From: Flavobacteriaceae bacterium
GTDB taxonomy: Bacteria > Bacteroidota > Bacteroidia > Flavobacteriales > Flavobacteriaceae
Assembly (NCBI GenBank): GCA_009827225.1
Contig: WUAI01000018.1
Location: forward strand, 1-61,287
Direction: 5' to 3'
DNA length: 61,287 nt
Position numbers and translations under genes: made by a program. The notes under the pieces are model-generated. The model searched no databases. It had not been told where the DNA came from and saw only the letters and a program-made list of their open reading frames with translations. This document shows positions 53,129 to 61,287 of this stretch, piece after piece (position 1 is the stretch's first letter; the number at the start of each line of letters is the position of its first letter).

Positions 53129-54316
53129 TTAACTGATAACCCCGCTACCAAGCAATTCGTCATCCTGGTACCAGGCAACAAACTGCCCTTCGGCTATAGC
53201 AGACTGTGGTTTCTCAAAGATAACATAAAGTCCGGAATGAGTGCGGTGCAATGTGGCCGCTTCCAGAGGTTGTCGATAGCGAATCCTGGCCATCACTTCC
53301 ATTTTCTGATCCGGCTCCAAAGCCAGGTCTTCCCGAATCCAGTGTATCTCAGATTCTTTCACAAAGAGTCCTCGTCGGTATAAACCGGGATGCTCTTTTC
53401 CCTGGCCGGTATAGATGATGTTCTCTTCTACATCGGTATCGATCACGAATAAAGGCTCTTTGGTTCCACCTACCGCCAGACCTTTGCGCTGACCTTTGGT
53501 AAAGAAATGAGCGCCCTGGTGCTTTCCAACGATGGTTCCGTCGTTGGATTCGTATTCGAATTTTCGTGAAAGGTATTCCAGTTCGTCTTCTTCGGAACTG
53601 AACGCAGGCACAGACTGTTGATACGCCTGAAATTCAGTAGGTACCTCAACGATCACTCCTTCTTTAGGTGCGAGTTGTTGTTGTAAGAAATCAGGCAAGC
53701 GCACTTTGCCGATAAAGCAAAGTCCCTGTGAATCTCGTTTTTCCGCAGTGATTAAATCCTGCTCTGCCGCAATTTTCCGAACCTCGGGTTTTAGTAGTTC
53801 CCCTATCGGAAAGAGAGTTTTCGCTAATTGTTCCTGAGATAATTGACAAAGGAAGTACGATTGATCCTTGTTAGGATCTTTACCGGATAACAGCTGGTAA
53901 ACTGTTTCTCCATCATGTTCGATCTCACCTTTCCGGCAATAGTGACCTGTTGCGACATAGTCGGCACCCAGATTCATGGCAATCTTCATAAAAACGTCAA
54001 ACTTGATCTCACGGTTACAGAGCACGTCAGGATTCGGGGTGCGCCCCATTTCGTATTCATGGAACATATAATCCACTATACGTTCCTTATACTGTTCACT
54101 TAAGTCCACCGTCTGAAAAGGGATTCCCAACTTTTGAGCAACGAGCATCGCATCATTGCTGTCTTCCAGCCAGGGGCATTCATTGGAAATAGTTACGGAG
54201 TCGTCGTGCCAGTTCTTCATGAACAAGCCAATAACCTCGTAACCCTGCTCTTTTAGAAGATAGGCGGCCACACTGGAGTCTACTCCTCCACTCAATCCAA
54301 CTACAACTCTTTTCAT
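53129..54316 (-). CDS. mnmA: tRNA-specific 2-thiouridylase MnmA
   Basis: A 395-residue enzyme that thiolates U34 of Lys, Glu and Gln tRNAs. The PP-loop GLSGGVDSS near the N-terminus binds ATP; catalytic cysteines are in [12 protein letters not shown] and [11 protein letters not shown]. The central and C-terminal beta domains match the family. Start: ATG at 54316, with ATG at 54325 also possible since a promoter element ends there; a TTG at 54337 falls inside the promoter and is rejected. Confidence 0.96.
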   Translation of the reverse strand: MKRVVVGLSGGVDSSVAAYLLKEQGYEVIGLFMKNWHDDSVTISNECPWLEDSNDAMLVAQKLGIPFQTVDLSEQYKERIVDYMFHEYEMGRTPNPDVLCNREIKFDVFMKIAMNLGADYVATGHYCRKGEIEHDGETVYQLLSGKDPNKDQSYFLCQLSQEQLAKTLFPIGELLKPEVRKIAAEQDLITAEKRDSQGLCFIGKVRLPDFLQQQLAPKEGVIVEVPTEFQAYQQSVPAFSSEEDELEYLSRKFEYESNDGTIVGKHQGAHFFTKGQRKGLAVGGTKEPLFVIDTDVEENIIYTGQGKEHPGLYRRGLFVKESEIHWIREDLALEPDQKMEVMARIRYRQPLEAATLHRTHSGLYVIFEKPQSAIAEGQFVAWYQDDELLGSGVIS

Positions 54317-54334
54317 TGCTTCCATTAGTAGGTG

Positions 54335-54342
54335 CAAAGGTA
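54335..54342 (-). promoter_or_regulatory. promoter TTG-N22-TACCTTTG for mnmA
   Basis: TACCTTTG (full consensus) on the minus strand with TTG at 54367-54365, 22 nt upstream. It ends 9 nt before the ATG at 54325, fitting a near-leaderless mRNA. Confidence 0.6.
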
Positions 54343-54388
54343 CAATAATTACAAAATTTTAATGCAAATTACAGCGGTGCAGAAAGGG

Positions 54389-55081
54389 CTAGTTATTCTT
54401 GATTCGGGGCTTTGGATAGGTCTCCTCTAATTCCAGCTTTCCGTTCTTGTAGTATTTCCACAAACCATGTTTCTTCCCGTTCAGATAGGTTCCTTTGATG
54501 GTGAGGTTTCCACCAGCATCGTAGTATTCAGCGGAACCATGGAGTTCATCATCCGCATATTGAAGTTTCTTTAATAAGGTACCTTCCGGCGAATAATAGG
54601 TATTGGACCCAACTCTTTTTCCGTTGCTATAGTTTAATTCTTCGGTGACCTGATTATTGAGGTAATAAGTGGTTTTAGGTCCGTCAAGTTCTCCTTCTTT
54701 GTAGAATTCACGGGTCATGACAGAGTTTGCTTTTTCATGATAATACACCCACTCACCCATTCTGTTCTTTCCGTCCATTTTACCTTCGCTCACAAGCTTA
54801 CCTTTCTTGGTAAAATATTTTACTTCGGAAATAGCGTCATTTTTGGAAAACTCCTTGATCACCATCGGTTGATTTTTGCAGTCCTGGCAGTAGAATTTGA
54901 AGGTGCCTACTTCTTTCCCATGATCAAAGGTGCCTTCATAACGCAGTTGGTCACTTTTAGGAAATTTCTTCTTCCATACGCCATGGCGTTTACCATTTTC
55001 ATCTAACTGATTGATCTCTTGCGCAGTGATCATAGCCTGGCCGGCAAATATTCCGAAGAAAAGAAAAACAATGGTTTTCAT
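54389..55081 (-). CDS. secreted MORN-repeat protein (YwqK family)
   Basis: A 230-residue exported protein with a signal peptide ending ITAQ (about residue 20) and a chain of MORN-like beta-hairpins (at least seven 20-25-residue units, such as GKRHGVWKK, 'YEGTFDHGKEVGTF' and GTYLNGKKHGLWKYY). MORN repeats form elongated beta-sheets that bind lipids or proteins. Name YwqK comes from a toxin-antitoxin label that is not supported for this gene. It lies between yidC and mnmA. Confidence 0.83.
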   Translation of the reverse strand: MKTIVFLFFGIFAGQAMITAQEINQLDENGKRHGVWKKKFPKSDQLRYEGTFDHGKEVGTFKFYCQDCKNQPMVIKEFSKNDAISEVKYFTKKGKLVSEGKMDGKNRMGEWVYYHEKANSVMTREFYKEGELDGPKTTYYLNNQVTEELNYSNGKRVGSNTYYSPEGTLLKKLQYADDELHGSAEYYDAGGNLTIKGTYLNGKKHGLWKYYKNGKLELEETYPKPRIKNN

Positions 55082-55153
55082 GGGGAATAACTCTTTTGAA
55101 AACTAACGAATTAATTTACCAAGTATTTTATTTCTGTCTAAAACCGGAACTCT

Positions 55154-57037
55154 CTATCGGTTTCTCGCTTTCTTTTGAGCCTCTGCCTGCTCCATCATCT
55201 CTGCCATCTTTCGCTGGAAACGATTTTGTTTCTTAGGCCTCTTTTTATTGGCTTCTATCTTGGCGTGTATCTTGTCTTCATCGATGATAAATTTCTTGAT
55301 CACCAGCATAATTCCAATAGTAATCAAATTCGACGTAAGGTAATATACGGAGAGCCCACTCGCATAGTTGTTAAAGAATACCAACATGAACAATGGCGAC
55401 AGGTACATAATGAATTTCATATTCGGCATTCCTGGTTGTTGCTGCTGCTGCATGGTTTGCCCTGTGGTCATCATCATATAGATAAAAATAGCGATGGAAG
55501 CCAGGATCGGGAACAAACTCACGTGATCGCCGTAAAACGGAATATTGAAAGGTAATTCAGCGATGGTATCGTAACTCGAAAGGTCGTCTGCCCACAGGAA
55601 ACTTTTTTGTCTCAAATCGAAAGCCGTTGGGAAAAAGGTAAACAAGGCATAGAAGACGGGTATCTGCAATAGTGCCGGCAAACATCCTTTCAACGGACTC
55701 GCACCCGCTATATTCTGCAATTTCATGGTCTCCTGCTGAACCTTCATTTTATTGTCACCATACTTTTCTTTAATGGCATCAATTTCTGGCTTAAGCACCT
55801 TCATTTTAGCCTGGGAAACGTATTGTTTATATTGAACAGGAGAAAGTAAGAGCTTGAATAAGATGGTAAGCACTATGATGGCAATTCCTGCAGGGAACCA
55901 TTTGCTCAATAGCCCGAATACCGGAATGATCGCATACTTATTAATCAAACCAAATATTCCCCATCCAAGAGGCATCGCTTCATCCAGATTACGACCGTAC
56001 TCCTTGAAGATCTGGAAATCGGTTGGGCCATAGTACATATTCATGTCGTACGCCAAAGCACCACCTTTAGGCTCCAGTAGCATTCTGGCACCGTACTTTT
56101 TTGTGTAAACGGTATCTATGGTTTCATCCTTCACTAAATCTTCGGAAGTGAACTTAACTTCCTTAAAAGGTGTATCCGTCAATAGCATAGAACTGAAGAA
56201 ATGCTGACGGAAATTCATCCAATTCACGTCTATTTCTGTTTCTTCATCTTCGCCAGTAGGAGAAAGTTTACTGTGGTCATCTCCATTCTCATGTTCGTAG
56301 GTAAGCCGGGTATAGCGGTTTTCGTAGGTGATACTTTTGGCTTGTCGATACCCTTGAAAGTCCCAGTTGAGGTACATCGGCTGACTAGTATTCAACACTC
56401 CATCCAATCCCTGACTCCGAATTGAGAAATCCAACATATATTCACCCGGTTTTAGCTCATATCGGTATTCGATAAAGGCGTTGGGTGATGTTTTGAGCTT
56501 CATGGATAGGACTTCATTCTCTCCATTTTTACTTATTGAAGGTTCGAAATAAAGGTCCCTCGTATTCAGATTTCGGTTCTCAGCAGTAAACTCAAGATTG
56601 AAATCATTATTTCCGTCTTTAATTATGTATACAGGTTCTCCCCTAAATTCGGTATGTTCTTTCAGTTTGGCCTCCACGATATAGCCCCCCTTGTTACTTA
56701 CCTTCAGAGAAAGTACATCATTTTCTACCGTGGTAATTCCGTCCTGTGCGCTGGATAATGTTCCTGAATAAGCGAAGGAGCCTAATTTATTTTTCAGCCC
56801 TTCTACTGCCAGGGAGTCTTCGGAATTGGCAGTGTATATTTCGGTGGGAGTTATTGTTTTCTCTTCGGAAGTGGTCTCAATAGCCTTCTCTTCTTCAGCT
56901 AATTGTTCCTCCTTTGCCTTGGCAGCTTCTATTTCTTCCGGAGTAGGTTGATTGCTATACATCATCCATAACAGTATACCTCCAATTAATAGCATCCCTA
57001 TGAATGAATTTCTATCGAACGTTCTTTTTTGTTCCAT
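55154..57037 (-). CDS. yidC: membrane protein insertase YidC
   Basis: A 627-residue insertase/chaperone. An N-terminal TM (8-25), a long linker, the periplasmic beta domain (about 90-370), and the conserved five-helix core (about 380-590, with KMKVLKPEIDAIKEKYG coiled-coil hairpin and SPLKGCLPALLQIP) match the Gram-negative YidC. The basic C-terminal tail probably binds the ribosome. It inserts proteins into the inner membrane with or without Sec. pyrG follows upstream on the same strand. Confidence 0.95.
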   Translation of the reverse strand: MEQKRTFDRNSFIGMLLIGGILLWMMYSNQPTPEEIEAAKAKEEQLAEEEKAIETTSEEKTITPTEIYTANSEDSLAVEGLKNKLGSFAYSGTLSSAQDGITTVENDVLSLKVSNKGGYIVEAKLKEHTEFRGEPVYIIKDGNNDFNLEFTAENRNLNTRDLYFEPSISKNGENEVLSMKLKTSPNAFIEYRYELKPGEYMLDFSIRSQGLDGVLNTSQPMYLNWDFQGYRQAKSITYENRYTRLTYEHENGDDHSKLSPTGEDEETEIDVNWMNFRQHFFSSMLLTDTPFKEVKFTSEDLVKDETIDTVYTKKYGARMLLEPKGGALAYDMNMYYGPTDFQIFKEYGRNLDEAMPLGWGIFGLINKYAIIPVFGLLSKWFPAGIAIIVLTILFKLLLSPVQYKQYVSQAKMKVLKPEIDAIKEKYGDNKMKVQQETMKLQNIAGASPLKGCLPALLQIPVFYALFTFFPTAFDLRQKSFLWADDLSSYDTIAELPFNIPFYGDHVSLFPILASIAIFIYMMMTTGQTMQQQQQPGMPNMKFIMYLSPLFMLVFFNNYASGLSVYYLTSNLITIGIMLVIKKFIIDEDKIHAKIEANKKRPKKQNRFQRKMAEMMEQAEAQKKARNR

Positions 57038-57076
57038 ATGTTGTTCCGAGTGGTTTCGGATAGTTTAATAATTCGT

Positions 57077-57084
57077 CAAATATA
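57077..57084 (-). promoter_or_regulatory. TAnnTTTG -7 element for yidC
   Basis: TATATTTG on the minus strand, full consensus, 39 nt before the yidC ATG. Confidence 0.5.
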
Positions 57085-57130
57085 AGGAGACCTGTTGATA
57101 TCACCTGCCCCCTTGGCGTAATTTACTTTT

Positions 57131-57145
57131 GGATAGCAACTATCC
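57131..57145 (-). terminator. hairpin downstream of pyrG
   Basis: GGATAG-CAA-CTATCC, a perfect 6-bp stem, 30-45 bp after the pyrG stop on the minus strand. The sequence after it is A-rich rather than T-rich, so termination would be weak; the hairpin may protect the 3' end. The plus strand carries TACTTTTG at 57124-57131, which overlaps the stem. Confidence 0.35.
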
Positions 57146-57174
57146 CGCCTAATTAAAAATTGCGCCAAATTGTC

Positions 57175-58836
<1,662 letters not shown>

Positions 58837-58902
58837 TTAATTCGGAGGTCGCTAATTAAATCTACTTTTCAGGAATATAGTTTTCCACACTATTTAATAC
58901 CT

Positions 58903-58910
58903 TATATTTA
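58903..58910 (+). promoter_or_regulatory. possible -7 element for the DinB-like gene
   Basis: TATATTTA (one mismatch to TAnnTTTG), 24 nt before the GTG at 58935. The region is AT-rich, so chance matches are likely. Confidence 0.35.
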
Positions 58911-58934
58911 TATACCTAATAAAATGATAATCAC

Positions 58935-59531
58935 GTGCGCAAACATCTTTTCACACTTTTTTTAATTGCAACTGTAATGAGTTATTCTCAGAGTAAAAAT
59001 GAAGATCAGATACCCTTCGAGGAAATCCCCGAAGCTCCCGAAAACTATTCAGGAGGTAATGTCGTAGCCCGAATGGTAGAAGGCCTTGGCTTCAGATTCC
59101 ATTGGGCAAGTAAAGACCTCACGGAACAGGACCTGATGTACAAACCTTCGGAAGATGCCAGAAGCTGCAGGGAAACCCTGGAGCATATCTACGGCTTGTC
59201 AAAAACCATTTACAATGCTTCCAAGAGTGCTCCAAATACGGGAGGTGAGGAAATCTCGAATTGGTCCTACGAAGATCTTCGAGCTAAAACGCTACAGAAT
59301 CTAAAAGAAGCCAGTGAAAATTATCGGGGAATGTACATGTATGATGTTGATAAACTCAAAGTCATCTTTCAACGGGGAGAGCGTACCAGTGAATACCCAT
59401 TCTGGAATATGATCAATGGTCCAATCGCTGATGCCATCTATCATACCGGACAAATAGTGTCTTTCAGAAGAAGTTCAGGAAATCCCATCAACTCGAATAT
59501 CAGTCAGTTTACGGGTAAGAAAAGGAATTAA
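58935..59531 (+). CDS. DinB-superfamily protein with signal peptide
   Basis: A 198-residue four-helix bundle protein. It begins with an export signal (HLFTLFLIATVMSYSQS, about 3-19) and continues with DinB-like helices holding His residues at 'GFRFHWASKDL', 'TLEHIYGL' and DAIYHTGQI, the three-His site that binds a divalent metal in DinB/YfiT proteins. Most DinB-like enzymes (thiol-transferases, maleylpyruvate isomerase type) are cytoplasmic, so periplasmic placement is notable. GTG start. Its stop overlaps that of DUF3820 (TTAA). Confidence 0.75.
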   Translation: MRKHLFTLFLIATVMSYSQSKNEDQIPFEEIPEAPENYSGGNVVARMVEGLGFRFHWASKDLTEQDLMYKPSEDARSCRETLEHIYGLSKTIYNASKSAPNTGGEEISNWSYEDLRAKTLQNLKEASENYRGMYMYDVDKLKVIFQRGERTSEYPFWNMINGPIADAIYHTGQIVSFRRSSGNPINSNISQFTGKKRN

Positions 59532-59770
59532 ATCCTTCCAGTCGATCTAATCAGGGGACGAATAAGATCTTCCAATCCGTTGATCTTGATTTCGTGCATT
59601 TCAATCATCAATCTCCCCAGCTTGCCTTCAGGAAATCCTTTTTCTCTGAACCAGGCATAATAGTACTCGGGGACATTGACCAAATATTCGTTTTTGTATT
59701 TTCCGAAGGGCATTTTATAGTTTGCCAATTCGATGAGATGTGCTTTGTCGAAGCTATTTCCAGCGGTCAT
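59528..59770 (-). CDS. DUF3820 family protein
   Basis: An 80-residue soluble protein with the DUF3820 pattern: 'MPFGKYKNEYLVNVPEYYYAW' (residues about 20-40) followed by LGRLMIEMHEI. It is short, monodomain, and of unknown function; family members are sometimes attached to exonucleases. It overlaps the DUF922 gene start by 17 bp, so it is coupled to it. Confidence 0.72.
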   Translation of the reverse strand: MTAGNSFDKAHLIELANYKMPFGKYKNEYLVNVPEYYYAWFREKGFPEGKLGRLMIEMHEIKINGLEDLIRPLIRSTGRI

Positions 59771-60287
59771 ATTCCTTTAACTGTTCAGCTATGTATAATC
59801 GCCAACTATATTCGGCCGACTCGACATTAGAGTGATCACTATCCCTGTCAAATTGTTCCTGCATTGCTCTGCGCTCCAATTCAATCTTGTTGTATAACGT
59901 ACCTGCGGTGTCTTTGAAGTTTGAGTCTTTGGGGATATCACTTAAAATAAGTCTCAACTTACGGGCGTGAAGTTCGGAGATATCAAAATGGGCCTGTTCG
60001 TGCTTCAGAATATAATCGTTTACCTTCTCAGGTCGATACCAGGAGAGTTGAGGATAAAAATTACATTTCACGCTATACTCTACAGTTTCCTTTCCATTCC
60101 GCACCGAATACGAATAAGAAAATGAAACCCCCGAATTGGTGCTTGCGACATACTCCTCGGCTCCTTCCGGCGTGCCTTTGAAATCGGCCCAGGTCAATCT
60201 GCGATTTTCGTTCCATACCAGTTTCTCCTCCTCCACTTCGGAAGAGACAAACATGCTGAGTATAAAAAACAGGGAAATTAGTTTCAT
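59754..60287 (-). CDS. DUF922 predicted secreted zinc protease-like protein
   Basis: A 177-residue exported protein with a signal peptide (1-17) and the DUF922 domain: 'RRLTWADFKGTP' start, 'YSVKCNFYPQLSWYRP' and the zinc motif LKHEQAHFDI (HExxH-like). The family is predicted to be secreted Zn proteases. The helix after the motif (SELHARKLR) is conserved. Downstream DUF3820 overlaps it; OsmC lies upstream. Confidence 0.8.
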   Translation of the reverse strand: MKLISLFFILSMFVSSEVEEEKLVWNENRRLTWADFKGTPEGAEEYVASTNSGVSFSYSYSVRNGKETVEYSVKCNFYPQLSWYRPEKVNDYILKHEQAHFDISELHARKLRLILSDIPKDSNFKDTAGTLYNKIELERRAMQEQFDRDSDHSNVESAEYSWRLYIAEQLKEYDRWK

Positions 60288-60329
60288 CAGTACAATAACG
60301 CAACAAGCCCGATTTTATTGGTCTGCAAA

Positions 60330-60737
60330 CTACAACACCCAGTGATATTCAATATCCTTAACAATATCCGGATGCAAGCTATGGATCACCGGACATGTGT
60401 TTCCGGTATTTTCCAAAATGATCCGGTGTTTTTCTGAAACGTCCGATGGTAACTTCACAATCACCTCGATCCTGGAGATCCTCCTGGGGTTTGAGGTCAT
60501 GGTTTTGGTGACTTTCGCCTCTGCACCATTGATATCCACATCCAGATCCCGTGCTTTGATTCCCATAACCGTGAGCATACAATTTGCCAGACCCGTAGCA
60601 ACGGTATCGGTTGGAGAAAAGGCCTCTCCTTTCCCATTATTGTCCAAGGGAGCATCGGTTTTAAAAGTGGATCCCGATTTGAGATGTGTATTTTCAGTCC
60701 GAAGATCCCCTAAATAAATTACTGTTGACGTACTCAT
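60330..60737 (-). CDS. OsmC-family protein
   Basis: A 135-residue OsmC/Ohr-fold protein with 'LGDLRTENTHLKSGS', the first Cys in 'LANCMLTVMGIKARDL' and second Cys in NTCPVIHSL. The two Cys of the family act as a thiol peroxidase pair for organic hydroperoxides, and both are present. The start overlaps the preceding gene's stop (ATGA), so it is coupled to the substrate-binding-like gene. Confidence 0.9.
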   Translation of the reverse strand: MSTSTVIYLGDLRTENTHLKSGSTFKTDAPLDNNGKGEAFSPTDTVATGLANCMLTVMGIKARDLDVDINGAEAKVTKTMTSNPRRISRIEVIVKLPSDVSEKHRIILENTGNTCPVIHSLHPDIVKDIEYHWVL

Positions 60738-61287
60738 TTCACCACTTCAAATTGTAGATCCTGGTTGAATTTCAGAATATAAAAGGCATTATTGCGGTAA
60801 CCTGAAAACATTTTTTTCTGGTATCTGAATTTATTTTCCACATATTCAGTCTCATAGTCTCCGTTCGAAGCATCGTACACGTTTCGGGCCGAAGCAAGCC
60901 GAAGTAAAACATCATATGTAAGATCAAAACCGCGCACCGCAAATCGGTTGGGCAAGACTCCATATTTGTTTTTATAGCTCACGAGGAATGCATTTTTCTC
61001 ATCGTAGCTATACGCCCGACTTATGGATGGAAAGGTAAAATTAAGATTCGCCAAGTGCACATTGGAGATGTCGTGATAATCGTAATTTTCATTTTTATCG
61101 GTGGTGAATAATCGGACCTGATTCTCTTCAGGCATTCCATTTAATAACCCAACCACATTACTCAAAATTACCGGATCTTCCGATTCCAGGATCACCCAGT
61201 TTTCACGGGTTTTGTCAAGTTTCTCTTCAATAGCAACCACATAAAGGAAGCCTTTTTCCCGTGGTGAAATCGAAATCGCACCAGGTA
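60734..61287 (-). CDS. C-terminal part of a periplasmic-binding-like protein (cut by window edge)
   Basis: The last 184 residues of a gene that continues beyond the window; the frame is open to the edge. It resembles the second lobe of a type I periplasmic-binding fold, with 'LSNVVGLLNGMPEENQVRLFTT', 'SYKNKYGVLPNRFAVRGFDLTYDVLLRL' and 'GYRNNAFYILKFN'. In related flavobacteria this place (next to OsmC and the pyrG region) holds LysM plus substrate-binding-like proteins; here only the C-terminus is visible, so the full domain set cannot be claimed. Confidence 0.72.
   Translation of the reverse strand, partial: PGAISISPREKGFLYVVAIEEKLDKTRENWVILESEDPVILSNVVGLLNGMPEENQVRLFTTDKNENYDYHDISNVHLANLNFTFPSISRAYSYDEKNAFLVSYKNKYGVLPNRFAVRGFDLTYDVLLRLASARNVYDASNGDYETEYVENKFRYQKKMFSGYRNNAFYILKFNQDLQFEVVK

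Noticed and set aside
54389-55081. Toxin-antitoxin system implied by the YwqK name
   Set aside because: There is no partner toxin gene alongside, and the protein is an exported MORN-repeat protein.

Overview
The window reads as a chromosomal segment of a gliding-type Bacteroidetes, most likely family Flavobacteriaceae. Evidence: two proteins with type A and one with type B C-terminal type IX secretion (T9SS) sorting domains; repeated TAnnTTTG promoter elements close to start codons; DUF5606, OstA-like and DUF349 genes typical of the phylum; frequent TTG/GTG starts; AT-leaning composition. I cannot name the genus. The DNA is about 95% coding, has no non-coding gap over about 220 bp, and shows no tRNA, rRNA, insertion sequence, prophage, integrase or CRISPR array.

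Layout. 1-5.9 kb: an SRPBCC protein, two overlapping secreted lipoprotein hydrolases (an (alpha/alpha)6 glycosidase and an esterase), and two paralogous T9SS cargo proteins. 5.9-24.7 kb: housekeeping genes for rRNA/tRNA methylation (TrmH type), Ste24 protease, Rel (p)ppGpp enzyme, a Fur-like regulator, purA, OstA-like protein, class III aminotransferase, TPR protein, a tandem pair of DUF368/PopT polyprenyl-phosphate transporters, aroE, DUF349, mazG, DUF5606, def, ruvX and dapD. 24.7-31.4 kb: an envelope glycan cluster (Kdo-kinase-like, GT9, methyltransferase, three GT2, polysaccharide deacetylase, GT1) on alternating strands. 31.4-44.9 kb: tsaC/sua5, CCA-adding enzyme, heme A synthase, pRiA4b ORF-3 protein, nucleoid-associated protein, an ABC exporter, a large type B T9SS protein, a beta-barrel-like protein, a methyltransferase, uvrB and rluF. 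45-47.8 kb: Hsp20, a TerB-like protein, a small secreted protein and sucC. 48-52 kb: lysA and a string of accessory envelope proteins (esterase, 4-TM protein, beta-lactamase-fold lipoprotein, HXXEE protein). 52-61.3 kb, mostly minus strand: nitronate monooxygenase, mnmA, MORN/YwqK protein, yidC, pyrG, secreted DinB-like protein (plus strand), DUF3820, DUF922, OsmC and the 3' end of a substrate-binding-like protein cut by the window edge.

Connections: dapD and lysA serve the diaminopimelate/lysine pathway; PopT, YidC, the OstA-like protein and the glycan cluster serve envelope construction; TrmH, TsaC, CCA, RluF and MnmA are RNA modification or maturation enzymes. Many start codons lie so close to a promoter element that the mRNAs are probably leaderless, and I moved several starts downstream for that reason. 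No defence island or obvious new multi-gene system is present. The best leads are a seven-copy surface-protein repeat shared by three T9SS cargo proteins, an unexplained structured region before lysA, a Fur homologue without its zinc CxxC pair, the duplicated PopT genes, and the coupled lipoprotein hydrolases.
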